From: JAPUME01 sp027294185
Lineage (GTDB): Bacteria > Acidobacteriota > Terriglobia > UBA7540 > JAPUME01
NCBI GenBank assembly: GCA_963555835.3
Contig: CAUVWZ020000002.1
Location: 1,364,001 to 1,428,000 of the forward strand
Reading direction: 5' to 3'
Length of the DNA: 64,000 nt
The notes under the pieces: generated by a model
The model's database searches: none
Told to the model about the DNA's origin: nothing
Seen by the model: only the letters and a program-made list of their open reading frames with translations
Position numbers and translations under genes: made by a program
Shown: in pieces, positions 8,777 through 17,320 of the stretch
Layout: each line of letters starts with the position of its first letter
Numbering within the stretch: the stretch's first letter is position 1

Positions 8777-9997
8777 TTAGTCGACTGTCTTGAATTTCTC
8801 AGCCTCCTTTGAGCCGCCGGTAACGTTGCCCTCGCTATAGGAGTGTGCCCCTGCACCCGCAAGCTTCCCTCCATCAACTATGAGATATTCATTCCGAATC
8901 GGCTTACCATCGAACCAGCATTCCAATATCTCTCTGCTACCCGCGGCATATCTTGACTGTGCCGACAAAGAAGTGCCTGAAGTGTGTGGTGTCATTGCAT
9001 GGTGCGGCATGGTTCTCCACGGATGATCATTAGGTGCCGGTTGCGGAAACCAGACATCGCCCGCATAGCCGGCCAAATGACCACTCTCCAAGGCCTTTGC
9101 GACAGCATCGCGGTCACAAATCTTTCCTCGAGCTGTATTAACCAGGTAGGCGCCGCGCTTCATTTTGCTAATCATTTTCTCATCAAACATATGCTCCGTC
9201 TCAGGATGAAGTGGGCAGTTGATTGTCACCACATCACATACCTTGATCATGGATTCAACGCTCTCATGAAAGGTCACGTTGAGTTCCTTTTCAATTCCAA
9301 CTGGAAGTCGGTGCCTGTCGGTATAATGAAGCTTCACATCAAAAGGTTTCATTCTTCTGAGTACCGCGCTTCCAATACGACCTGCAGCAACGGTCCCAAT
9401 GTTCATCCCTTCAATATCATACGACCTTGAAACACAATCAGCTATGTTCCATCCTCCTTTGATTACCCAGTTGTAGGCCGGGATATAGTTGCGAACGAGC
9501 GACAATATCATCATGCAGACATGCTCAGCCACACTGATGCTATTACTATAGGTAATTTCGCAAATGGTAATCTTGTGGTCTATCGCCGCCTGTAAATCAA
9601 CGTGATCTGATCCAATACCAGCAGTGATTGCCAACTGAAGATTTTTGGCCTTTGCTATCCGCTCTGCAGTCAGATACGCAGGCCAAAAGGGTTGAGAGAT
9701 CACTACATCTGCATCAACAAGCTCTCTTTCAAACACAGATTTCGGGCCATCTTTATCGGAGGTCACGACAAGTTTATGGCCACGCTCTTCCAGGAATTTA
9801 CGCAGACCCAACTCACCAGAAACGCTGCCGAGAAGTGCGCCGGGAGTATGATCAATCGCCTGTGGAGATGGCAAAGTTTGTCCGCCTGGGTAAGTATCCA
9901 GCTTAGGAATATCGCTGCGCGCGTAATTTGTGGGATAGCCATCAACCGGATCGTCATATAGTACGCACACGATTTTTGCATTGGCTATTTTCTTCAT
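8777..9997 (-). CDS. fdh: NAD-dependent formate dehydrogenase (integron cassette 1)
   Basis: The 406-residue enzyme oxidises formate to CO2 with NAD+, in the cytoplasm. It is close to the Pseudomonas sp. 101/Candida-type enzyme along its whole length: VLYDDPVDGYPTNYARSDIP at the start, substrate-site QPFWPAYLT, the dinucleotide-binding GTVAAGRIG, VNTARGK with the catalytic Arg, the Gln of WFPQPAP, and the catalytic His of MTPHTSG. The family's conserved C-terminal tail GAHSYSEGN is present. A ribosome site AAAGGAG precedes ATG 9997. It is visibly AT-richer than its surroundings and is followed by an attC-like site, so it appears to have been carried as a gene cassette. It belongs chemically with the formaldehyde dehydrogenase at 13.5 kb. 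Confidence 0.95.
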   Translation of the reverse strand: MKKIANAKIVCVLYDDPVDGYPTNYARSDIPKLDTYPGGQTLPSPQAIDHTPGALLGSVSGELGLRKFLEERGHKLVVTSDKDGPKSVFERELVDADVVISQPFWPAYLTAERIAKAKNLQLAITAGIGSDHVDLQAAIDHKITICEITYSNSISVAEHVCMMILSLVRNYIPAYNWVIKGGWNIADCVSRSYDIEGMNIGTVAAGRIGSAVLRRMKPFDVKLHYTDRHRLPVGIEKELNVTFHESVESMIKVCDVVTINCPLHPETEHMFDEKMISKMKRGAYLVNTARGKICDRDAVAKALESGHLAGYAGDVWFPQPAPNDHPWRTMPHHAMTPHTSGTSLSAQSRYAAGSREILECWFDGKPIRNEYLIVDGGKLAGAGAHSYSEGNVTGGSKEAEKFKTVD

Positions 9998-10033
9998 AAC
10001 AATACAATCTCCTTTAGTTAAGCTAACTCTTGT

Positions 10034-10073
10034 TTAGGCTGACCTGCATAAAACCCCGTCCCGGTCGGCCTAA
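10034..10073 (-). repeat. Conserved 40-bp leader hairpin, copy 1 (upstream of fdh)
   Basis: Read on the minus strand it starts TTAGGCCGACC and ends GGTCAGCCTAA, forming a 10-bp stem with one internal mismatch around a loop rich in G and containing GGTTTTAT. A near-identical element lies at 19358-19396. Both point toward a gene start, here 36 nt before the fdh ATG. The first bases, together with the preceding G, make GTTAGGC, the integron core site, so the element may form the 5' end of the first cassette. Function unknown. Confidence 0.7.
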
Positions 10074-10158
10074 CGTGAAAGCGCTATTGCCTCGTCCCGG
10101 CCGTAACCGCCTGCTGTGTACCGACTTCCACTGCATGCAGCAATTTGCCTCCGGAATG
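10074..10158 (-). other. Presumed attI region
   Basis: The stretch lies between the intI stop and the first GTTAGGC core site (minus strand, 10074-10068). It contains no gene. An attI recombination site would be expected here by position, but attI sites share little sequence, so this rests on layout only. Confidence 0.4.
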
Positions 10159-10440
10159 TTATGCGGACGCCTCGGTCCGCATAATCCCCCGGCTCTCGAC
10201 CGAGATCCCCTTTCGCAGCCGGTCGAGGGGACTGTCCACCCCTCGCCCGCCGCGGTTCAACACATGCGTGTAGACCATCGTGGTCTGGACGTCCTTGTGC
10301 CCCAAGAGTTCCTGGACGGTTCTGATGTCGTAGCCGTCCTCCAATAGATGGGTCGCAAACGAATGCCGAAATGCGTGGGTGGTCACGCGCTTGGCCAGGG
10401 AACAGCCCCAACGGTGGTCGACGATCTGCGGTGGAGTTAT
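10159..10440 (-). pseudogene. intI: Integron integrase IntI, C-terminal remnant
   Basis: The minus-strand frame reads KRVTTHAFRHSFATHLL, then DIRTVQELLGHKDVQTTM and VYTHVLNRGGRGVDSPLD. These are the last two catalytic blocks of a tyrosine recombinase (HxxR, GH, Tyr), and the tail VLNRGGRGV-SPLD is characteristic of integron integrases rather than phage integrases. Homology fades upstream of about 10440; the N-terminal domain, the first catalytic Arg and the IntI-specific insertion are missing. The gene runs in the same direction as the cassettes with its 3' end toward them, the reverse of class 1 integrons but like the reversed arrangement described in Treponema denticola. Confidence 0.85.
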
Positions 10441-10796
10441 TCATGACGCCTGGCCTCCCAGGAATCCGCATGCCTGCGATTGGGTGGCGTAATTAGACTT
10501 CCGATTAACCCGCAGGTCAAGGAAAAATGTCCCACGCTTGGCCCACTTATTTTCTCTCCTTGGCCGTGGCGAGACCCCACGTTGTCACCAGCAATGCCGG
10601 ATAGATTGCCCCTAACCCCCCCAGTTCTTTCCGGTCCGGCTGCCAACTCCCGAATAGTCGGCTTATCGGAAACTGGCGCCGTTGAATCGCCTTCGTTCGA
10701 TAGCTGTCGCGAACAGCCCTTCCCAGCAGACAATCATGATTACTCCCGTGAAACACCCGTATCGGAAAGAAGGAAAAATGCAGCGTTAGGATCGTA
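10441..10796. other. Intergenic region, no gene seen
   Basis: Between the intI remnant and a dispersed repeat I see no reading frame with recognisable composition, no tRNA and no clear promoter. It may be deleted intI sequence replaced by unrelated DNA. Confidence 0.35.
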
Positions 10797-10949
10797 CCAA
10801 AACAGATGTTTCTGGGCCGTTTAATTCCCAGACTTTCGCGTGAATGGATTCAGGAAGTTAGGAAGGACCTTGCAGGAGAGTTTTTGGGCCAGGTGCTCAC
10901 TCCGGAAACTTCATCCGCCGCAGGAGGTCCTGGAAACGGGGGTCGGAGT
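10797..10949 (+). repeat. Dispersed repeat, copy A
   Basis: About 150 bp from ATGTTTCTGGGCC through CCGCCGCAGGAGGTCC to GGGGGTCGG is highly similar to 39404-39550. Both copies keep an open frame over this stretch (LIP-L--EWIQ, LTPE-SSAAGGPG-GGR), but the segment is embedded in repeats and I see no gene context. Shorter parts recur at 40.1 kb and, inverted, at 20.3 kb. Confidence 0.7.
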
Positions 10950-11064
10950 GGGCGGGTAAATCATGAGGTAAACGAACGTACGAGTTGGAACAATCACTGG
11001 GGGCAGGTCACGTGTATTCGAGACTTTATCGGAGAGCTATCTGCTGGTTGTCGCGGCGACCGCC

Positions 11065-12345
11065 CTAGCGATAATCCACCAGATAACCGCTGAAGTCGAT
11101 GGATTGCGGCTCACGTTTCTGATATGTGATCGGTTTCGGGTCGAGCCATTCCACGACGGTATCCTTGATCGAATACGCGAAGAAGTGGTTGCCGCGCGGG
11201 TTGTAGTGACCGATGAAGTACAGCCTCTTGTAGTCGTCAAACGGCACGCTGTACATTTCGAAGTCACGGAGATGGACCTCGTTCATGTCGAAATATTGAA
11301 ACTTTTCCCTCGCCAGGTAGTCGACGATTTCCTGGTCGTAGCGGGTCTGGTTTCGCGTGATCTCCTCCATGGCGCGATAGGGGTCGAAGAGGACAATCAA
11401 CAACTTTTTCCCGTTCTGAGAAGCGAATTCCCGAGCCTTAGCCAGGATGAACTGCGTTGCTCGAAGAGAGTATCTGTCCAAGAGTCCGCCGACCTGTTGC
11501 TGGATGGCGGATTCGTCGCTCCAATCCATGGGGTAGCCCAGATGGGCCGCGAGCCTGGAGATCCGCTCTCGGTTAAGGTCCCGTATCAACCCTCGCTTGA
11601 ATGCATAGAGTTGCAGCGCCAGATCGTCCTTCAATTGCTCCACCATGAATTCCGGATCTGCCATCCGATGAAGTTCTGACTGGTCGGCGAGCAGACTTTC
11701 CTTCTCGACGAACCGTCCGGTTTTGAGATCCATTTCGACATTCGCCCAAAAGTTTCCGTGGAACATGCTCCCTCCCTGGTGATCCCAGAACCGGGAGGTG
11801 ATGGCGTGGCGGCAGCGCAACAAGCTCCGGATGTGATCGTCTCCCCAGATGTAGAAGATGAGGTATTCCGCGCCGTGATCGGTCCGTTCCTCCCGAATCA
11901 TTCTGCGATACGCCTGGTAGACGCCGTATCCTCCCATCCCGAAGTTCCGTACCGGTTCGCCCAAGTGTCCTGCCAGGTACTCCTGCCACGTCTCGCCGTC
12001 GCTGACCTGGTGGCACTGCGTGAAGCTGTCACCGTAGGTGTTGATGCGGCATTTCTTGCCGGCGTACATGAAGGAGGTTCGGGCGCCGTTGGATTGGACC
12101 GTGGATAGGGTGGCGCTTCCGTCCATCCCGTCCGTCGGCAGGTAGTTCCCGAGGACGTAACCCAACTCCGGGTCGAATCGCGCCCAACTGGGGCCGCGAA
12201 GAAACCGGTCAATCACGTCGCGTGGGACGGCGGTCTCTCTCAGATACTGTTCGAAGGTGACCTGGCCCTGAGCTTGGGCAGACGATACGTTCCAGACGGG
12301 AAGCCAAAGCAAGATCCCGATCAAGAATGCGCGAAATCCTCTCAT
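11065..12345 (-). CDS. Secreted SGNH/GDSL-like hydrolase-fold protein
   Basis: The 426-residue product has an N-terminal signal peptide (hydrophobic residues about 5-22, then SAQAQG). A GDSFTQ motif near residue 106, in the context INTYGDSFTQCHQVSDGETW, is the block I Ser motif of SGNH hydrolases. It is followed by VRNFGMGGYGVYQAY, resembling the oxyanion Gly/Asn blocks. The C-terminal part contains HYNPRGNHFFAYSI, which could supply the catalytic His. Substrates of such proteins range from acyl sugars to cell-wall polysaccharides; none can be assigned here. It stands alone between repeat A and a kinase-start remnant. Confidence 0.7.
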   Translation of the reverse strand: MRGFRAFLIGILLWLPVWNVSSAQAQGQVTFEQYLRETAVPRDVIDRFLRGPSWARFDPELGYVLGNYLPTDGMDGSATLSTVQSNGARTSFMYAGKKCRINTYGDSFTQCHQVSDGETWQEYLAGHLGEPVRNFGMGGYGVYQAYRRMIREERTDHGAEYLIFYIWGDDHIRSLLRCRHAITSRFWDHQGGSMFHGNFWANVEMDLKTGRFVEKESLLADQSELHRMADPEFMVEQLKDDLALQLYAFKRGLIRDLNRERISRLAAHLGYPMDWSDESAIQQQVGGLLDRYSLRATQFILAKAREFASQNGKKLLIVLFDPYRAMEEITRNQTRYDQEIVDYLAREKFQYFDMNEVHLRDFEMYSVPFDDYKRLYFIGHYNPRGNHFFAYSIKDTVVEWLDPKPITYQKREPQSIDFSGYLVDYR

Positions 12346-12534
12346 TGATGTGTCTCGGCAACGTGAACCGCGCGGTCAGCGTATCTGACGCGTGTGACGC
12401 CACAATGCGCCAGCTCCTCCCACATCAGCCGCACTGCTTCCGGATCATACAAAGGCTGCAATCGAAACTCCCTCCATTTTGGTTTCTACACTCTCTCGGG
12501 CGCTCGGGCTAAAACAGCGTCGAACTTGCAGCCA

Positions 12535-12723
12535 TCACAAGAACCCATCAAATATGACCCTTCGGTCACCGTTGAGATACTGCATATCAGGGAACTGCGC
12601 GATCACGGGACTCAACGGGCTTCCGGCAGCCTTGAGATGAAATCCCACCGCCACACACTGGATGTGGCCGCCCGCTCCGAGCTTGGCGGTGACGCGATAA
12701 TGCGAAATCGCCTTGCCAATCAT
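12535..12723 (-). pseudogene. Serine/threonine kinase gene start, truncated (copy 1)
   Basis: The first 19 codons read MIGKAISHYRVTAKLGAGG, the usual start of Acidobacteria-type Ser/Thr kinases up to the glycine-rich loop. Beyond GAGG the kinase sequence stops and unrelated codons follow. A second start at 19274 breaks at the same codon and is followed by similar DNA (GGCC-CA then TGTGGCGGT). A shared ancestral segment rather than two independent deletions is likely. Confidence 0.55.
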
Positions 12724-13524
12724 AGAAATGTGCCCAAATTGATGGGACTATCCTAGTTCGCCCTAGGAGGCAAGCCAACGGGAACGGGGGATCGGAGACA
12801 GCGCGATCCAAAAGTGCACCCCCCTGCCTCCCGGGCTTCCATGCGCGGTTTTCGCACCCCCATACTAGACCGCTTAGGGCCCCCGTTTCTTACTCCCCAC
12901 CCCCTGCGCGGGGCTGCCCTCGGGTCGGTCGTGCGGGGATTTCGCGGAGGGCCGGAGAACCGCCGCCCAACCTCCAACGGACTTTAGGACACCTTCGAAT
13001 AAAACAGCAGTCCTCACATCCCGGATTTATTTCAAGGCCGGTCCCTGGTTAGACCAATCACCGGGATTTTGATTACTCGAAGGTTGTTCAGCAGCACACG
13101 TGCTCGAGGCGAACCCATTGAGGGATCAGATCCAGACATCGCAAGGTGGTCTGTTCTCACCCAGGGTTAAACGTCAAAAGATGCTTGACGAAAGGGGGAG
13201 CAGAGCAGTAACGTTCCAGCTCTCAAGAGAGAAATTGCAAAATCGCCTATAGGTGGATTTGTGCAACCTAATCCTGCGCGGGGCTTCGCACGAACCGCAA
13301 TTGGATCAGGCTTCAAGAAGCTAAGATACGTCGCACCTTGAAAAATGGCAATGGGGAGATAGTGGGCGCAATTGGCGTCAGTGGGAGCACGGTCGACGAT
13401 GACCACGCCGTTGCCGTGGCGGGCGCCGGAGTACTGGGACAATAGATCTTTCCGACCTCCACTGGAACAGGTGGATTTGATCGGGAGGGACAAAATAGTT
13501 CATTCAAGCAAGGAGGGATAATCC
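12724..13524. other. Long intergenic region, no gene seen
   Basis: Eight hundred bases without a supportable gene. No tRNA, terminator or repeat stands out. The last 20 bases carry a good ribosome site (AAGGAGG at 13509-13515) for the formaldehyde dehydrogenase. Confidence 0.5.
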
Positions 13525-14718
13525 ATGGCAAACAATCACGGGGTCGTCTATATGGGCCGCGGTGTGGTGGAGGTCCAGGGTATTGATTTCCCAAAACTCG
13601 AATTAGGGGCTAGAAAGTGCGAGCATGGGGTTATTCTCAAGGTGGTTTCCACCAATATATGCGGAAGCGACCAGCATATGGTCAGAGGGCGCACGACCGC
13701 GCCCCAAGGACTGGTCCTGGGCCACGAAATCACCGGTGAGGTGATTGAAGCGGGGCGGGACGTGGAATTCATCAAACTGGGAGACCTGGTCTCGGTTCCA
13801 TTTAACATCGCCTGCGGCCGTTGCCGGAATTGCAAGGAGCGCGCCACGGGAGTCTGTCTGAATGTAAACCCGGCACGCCCCGGTGCCGCTTATGGCTATG
13901 TGGATATGGGCGGCTGGGTCGGAGGGCAGGCCGATTACGCAATGATTCCCTATGCCGACTTCAATCTCTTGAAATTCCCGGACAAGGCGCAAGCGATGGA
14001 GAAAATTCGGGACCTGACCTGTTTATCTGACATTCTGCCAACAGGCTATCACGGCGCGGTAAGTGCCGGCGTCGGGCCGGGGTCTATTGTCTACATTGCC
14101 GGCGGGGGTCCGGTCGGACTGGCCTGTGCAGCCTCTTGTCACCTTCTGGGCGCGGCCTGCGTTATCGTCGGTGACTTGGTTCTGGAGCGATTGGCCCAGG
14201 CCAGAAGTTTCGGCTGTGAAACGGTGGATGTATCCAAAGATGCCACGATTGCTGAACAGATCGAAGCCATTGTAGGAGTTCCGGAGGTGGATTCTGCCGT
14301 AGACTGCGTAGGCTTCGAAGCGCGCGGCCACGGTCAAAAAGCAAAGGGGGAAGTACCGGCCGCCGTGCTGAATTCATTGATGGAAATCACCCGGGCTGGC
14401 GGAGCCCTCGGTATTCCGGGGCTCTATGTGACCGGAGATCCAGGCGGCGTTGACGAGAATGCCAAGGTCGGCAACCTCAGCATACGTATTGGCCTGGGTT
14501 GGGCAAAATCTCACCACTTCACCACCGGCCAATGCCCCGTGTTGAAGTACAACCGGCAACTGATGCAGGCGATTCTCTACAACAAGATCAAGATTGCCAA
14601 GGCCGTAAATGTCCAGGTCATTACGCTGGACGAGGCTCCCCAAGGGTACAAGGACTTCGACAAGGGAGCGGCTAAGAAATTCGTGATGGATCCTCACGGG
14701 AGCATCTCGCGGAACTGA
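13525..14718 (+). CDS. fdhA: Glutathione-independent formaldehyde dehydrogenase
   Basis: The 397-residue zinc-dependent medium-chain dehydrogenase matches Pseudomonas putida formaldehyde dehydrogenase (EC 1.2.1.46) in length and sequence. It oxidises formaldehyde to formate using tightly bound NAD+. Visible features are the catalytic zinc ligands in NICGSDQHM and GHEITGE, the structural zinc cluster CGRCRNC followed by a fourth Cys in GVCLN, the Rossmann motif AGGGPVGLA near residue 192, and the family signature VDCVGFEARGHG. The start follows an excellent ribosome site. A strong terminator follows the gene, so it is probably monocistronic. Together with the formate dehydrogenase at 8.8-10.0 kb it could form a formaldehyde detoxification route. 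Confidence 0.95.
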   Translation: MANNHGVVYMGRGVVEVQGIDFPKLELGARKCEHGVILKVVSTNICGSDQHMVRGRTTAPQGLVLGHEITGEVIEAGRDVEFIKLGDLVSVPFNIACGRCRNCKERATGVCLNVNPARPGAAYGYVDMGGWVGGQADYAMIPYADFNLLKFPDKAQAMEKIRDLTCLSDILPTGYHGAVSAGVGPGSIVYIAGGGPVGLACAASCHLLGAACVIVGDLVLERLAQARSFGCETVDVSKDATIAEQIEAIVGVPEVDSAVDCVGFEARGHGQKAKGEVPAAVLNSLMEITRAGGALGIPGLYVTGDPGGVDENAKVGNLSIRIGLGWAKSHHFTTGQCPVLKYNRQLMQAILYNKIKIAKAVNVQVITLDEAPQGYKDFDKGAAKKFVMDPHGSISRN

Positions 14719-14723
14719 GGGTG

Positions 14724-14775
14724 AGAATCCACGCCTGCAAGGAACAAAATTCGGGCGTGGATTCTTTCTTTTTTC
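14724..14775 (+). terminator. Rho-independent terminator after fdhA
   Basis: A perfect 12-bp stem, AGAATCCACGCC at 14724-14735 pairing with GGCGTGGATTCT at 14754-14765, is followed by TTCTTTTTTC. It begins 5 bp after the fdhA stop. Confidence 0.93.
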
Positions 14776-14958
14776 TGTCTAATCCTGACTTAATGTCGCA
14801 AATCCAGATCAAGTTGGTTTGAGGAAGTGGTGGATAACCCAAGGAAGGTCTTATTGAACTGTAGGCTCGGCCACTCCACTGACCTGACCGAGATTTTGTA
14901 CCATTTCCGATGAGAGAGTCTACATCACAGTGAGGGGCCCGGCATTTTTGTACCAACT

Positions 14959-15120
14959 TCAGGGCGAGTTTCCGGCTGTTTGTAGATCAGTCAGATCGCG
15001 GCTAGCCGCGATTTGACTGGCGAATTCGTTCGGCGTCCGTTCCCCGAGAGCCCTGTGAGGACGACTCTCGTTGTATTCCCGGCGCCAAGTCTCCACGATC
15101 TCCCTGGCCGCTGTCGGACT
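14959..15120 (-). pseudogene. IS3-family transposase, C-terminal remnant
   Basis: The minus strand reads AREIVETWRREYNESRPHRA followed by LGERTPNEFASQIA, the C-terminal end of the IS3/IS407-type integrase core; the final catalytic Glu would lie further upstream and is missing. About 50 codons survive. TTTTTGTACCA nearby (14943-14953) recurs near 5.23 kb and may be part of an insertion-sequence end. Confidence 0.8.
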
Positions 15121-15165
15121 GCGGCGCGTGGGACAAATCAAACGAGCAAGTGTTTGGAGAAGGCG

Positions 15166-15468
15166 ATGGGCATCGAGCTGGAGTTGTATGTGTTGATCGG
15201 ACTCCTCACTCTGGGAGCCTCAATCTTCGCTGTATTTGAGGTCGAAACGCCGCGTTGGCGCAAAGTATTGAAGTGTCTCATCCTTGTCGGGGGGACGGTT
15301 GGACTCTACTACGCCGTGGGGCACTTGGCGCTTGTTTTCCCCCTTGCTATGGCAGCGGTGGGATCAGCGGTTCACGTCATCTGGTGTCGTAAGCACGGGA
15401 TTCATCCCTTGTATGCGACGCCGCGACGGAAGTATTACGAACTGCGCGGCTGGAACTGGCCCGAGTAG
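15166..15468 (+). CDS. Small membrane protein of unknown function (integron cassette)
   Basis: The 100-residue product has about three hydrophobic segments and a charged C-terminal motif WCRKHGIHPLYATPRRKYYE followed by LRGWNW. A paralogue at 39.7-40.0 kb shares the layout and the C-terminal motif. ATG 15166 follows GGAG at 15156-15159. The gene ends 26 bp before an attC-like site in the same orientation, so it was probably mobilised as a gene cassette. The N-terminal flank abuts an IS3 remnant. I do not recognise a function. Confidence 0.75.
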   Translation: MGIELELYVLIGLLTLGASIFAVFEVETPRWRKVLKCLILVGGTVGLYYAVGHLALVFPLAMAAVGSAVHVIWCRKHGIHPLYATPRRKYYELRGWNWPE

Positions 15469-15494
15469 TTGAAGGTCAACTTCACCGATCAGCG

Positions 15495-15583
15495 ACCTAA
15501 CCAGCGCTTGCAGCTGACGGCGGCCTGCAACCGGGAAGGATCCGGGCAGTTGGCCGCCGCAGCTGAAACGCAATACGTTAGGC
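15495..15583 (+). other. attC recombination site, 89 bp
   Basis: Starts ACCTAAC (fits RYYYAAC) and ends GTTAGGC (fits GTTRRRY). Inner boxes GCTTGCAGCTGACGG and CCGCCGCAGCTGAAACGC are near-complementary with an extra base, as in canonical attC sites. Directly follows the small membrane protein gene. Confidence 0.88.
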
Positions 15584-15606
15584 GGCACAATGCTAGTACT
15601 ATCCGC

Positions 15607-15708
15607 ATGACTAACACCGAAGAGATTCAGAAAAAGCTAGAAAAGCTTTACGAACGTAAAGTCCCAGCGACCGTCAATATACCCCTTGAGTTGCAGGCGA
15701 AAGAATAA
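15607..15708 (+). CDS. Short open frame after attC (possible cassette gene)
   Basis: Thirty-three codons (MTNTEEIQKKLEKLYERK, then VPATVNIPLELQAKE) start 24 bp after the attC core site. The composition is plausible for a small soluble helical peptide, but there is no clear ribosome site and it runs into an integrase remnant within 20 bp. It may be the truncated first part of a second cassette gene. Confidence 0.4.
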   Translation: MTNTEEIQKKLEKLYERKVPATVNIPLELQAKE

Positions 15709-16577
15709 GGAATACATTTCTGACCTGGCAGGCGCGGCAGGTACTCCCAAAACACGCTTCGGCTCATCCTGTGCACCCTCCGAGCGATTCTAAACCACGC
15801 CATTGAGGACGGCCTATTGGACCGGAACCCCTGCGCCCAATTGGGGAAGTTCTCCAAGTCCGAGAAGCCCGAGCGGCAAGCGACGGCCCTTACCCGCGAA
15901 GAATCGGAGCGGTTACTGGAGGCGGCCAAGGAATTCTGCCCAGATTACGCCCCTCTCTTCATTGCGGCACTTCGAGCTGGTTTGCGGCGCGGTGAACTTG
16001 TGGCCATCCAATGAGGAGATATCCAGTTCGGACAAAGCGAGAGCGACCAAAATCGGCACCTACTCGTCCAGCGCAATTACGTCCAGGGCCGATTCACAAC
16101 GCCCAAGGGCAAGAAGAGTCGCCGTGTGGACCTCTCCCGCCAACTCCGACGGGAATTACTGGCTCTGAGGGATCGTCGCCTCCTGGCTGCCTTTCAGAGG
16201 GGGCGAACCAGTATTGCTGAGGAATTAGTCTTCCCTTCCGAGGTCGGGACCGTTCTTGACCCCGGCAACCTTGTCCATCGGTACTTCCTGCCTTGTATGG
16301 AGAAAGCTGGCCTTCGGCGTATCAGGTTCCACGACCTGAGGCACACCTTCGGCAGTCAACTAATCCAGAGTGGGGCCTCGCTCGTTTACGCCCGCGACCA
16401 GATGGGGCATTCAAGCATCCGAGTGACGGCCGACATCTATGCGCACCTGATCCCGGGAGCGAATGTAGAGGCGATTGACAGGTTGGATTCGGAAACAAGT
16501 CCGCAACCAAATGCAACCTATACGCAACCGGCGGATATTCAGGAAGAGAAAGAAGTCGCGGAAGTCGTTGAAAAGCT

Positions 16578-16654
<77 letters not shown>

Positions 16655-16655
<1 letters not shown>

Positions 16656-17320
16656 CAATGACTTACAGGCACACCATTCGGGAATGTAGCGGGAATTGTA
16701 GCGGGTAGGTGTCGTTTTCCTGCCCTTCGGAGCTTTCTGGCGGCCTTCCGGTTCATCCCTTGCAGCTGCTCTACGGCCCGCTCCAGGGCGTGCGGTGTGG
16801 GGTGCACATACCTCTGCGAAACAGTAACGCTGGAATGTCCCATCAGCCTCAGGATCGTAAAAGCGTCGGCTCCAGATTCTCCTAAACGGGTACCATATGT
16901 GTGACGAAGAGAGTGTAGCACGGAATCCTTGGGCAATCCCAGAGTCGCCCTTAGCTCCCTATGAACATGGTCAAGTGAGCTATTTAGCATCGGAGGTTTG
17001 CCATCCTCCCCAAGAACCCAAAACGAGCCGCGATGCCACCCAAAAGGGGCCATGGCGATCTGAGCTTGAAATGTAAGGGCGATCCCGTTGCCGTGGAAGG
17101 CATTTTGCGATTCCAGGCCTGTGACGACCGCGTATGTTTCCCGCCACAGGAGGTTCCTCTCCGCTGGGTGTTGAACGTAGTCGCATTTGACGGGGAGCGG
17201 GTCCCCGGCGAGTTTCGGCACAAGTCCAAAAACCAGGAGTGATCTCCGCGAGGTTTTCGACAGGGCACTTGCGTGCAGGCTTTGGCCGGGTTGCGCTATA
17301 ATAGGATGGTTGATTTCCAT
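16655..17320 (-). pseudogene. Tyrosine recombinase, C-terminal remnant inside the tRNA-Thr island
   Basis: The minus-strand frame carries LHSLRHTYGTRLGESGADAF and LMGHSSVTVSQRYVHPT, the last catalytic blocks of an integrase, and then a basic tail (KAARKLRRAGKRHLPATIP). Upstream of about 17000 the expected first catalytic Arg block (L-G-R-GE) is not found and the sequence looks scrambled, so the gene is truncated. Its stop codon touches the 42-bp att repeat, the position expected for an element's own integrase. A TGTAGCGG-type repeat in its tail (16685-16705) recurs at 20482-20500. Confidence 0.8.

Noticed and set aside
12327..12512. Short plus-strand frame resembling a phosphatase start (MCLGNVNRA)
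   Set aside because: It is antisense to the signal peptide of the SGNH-like gene, and the rest shows no phosphatase sequence.
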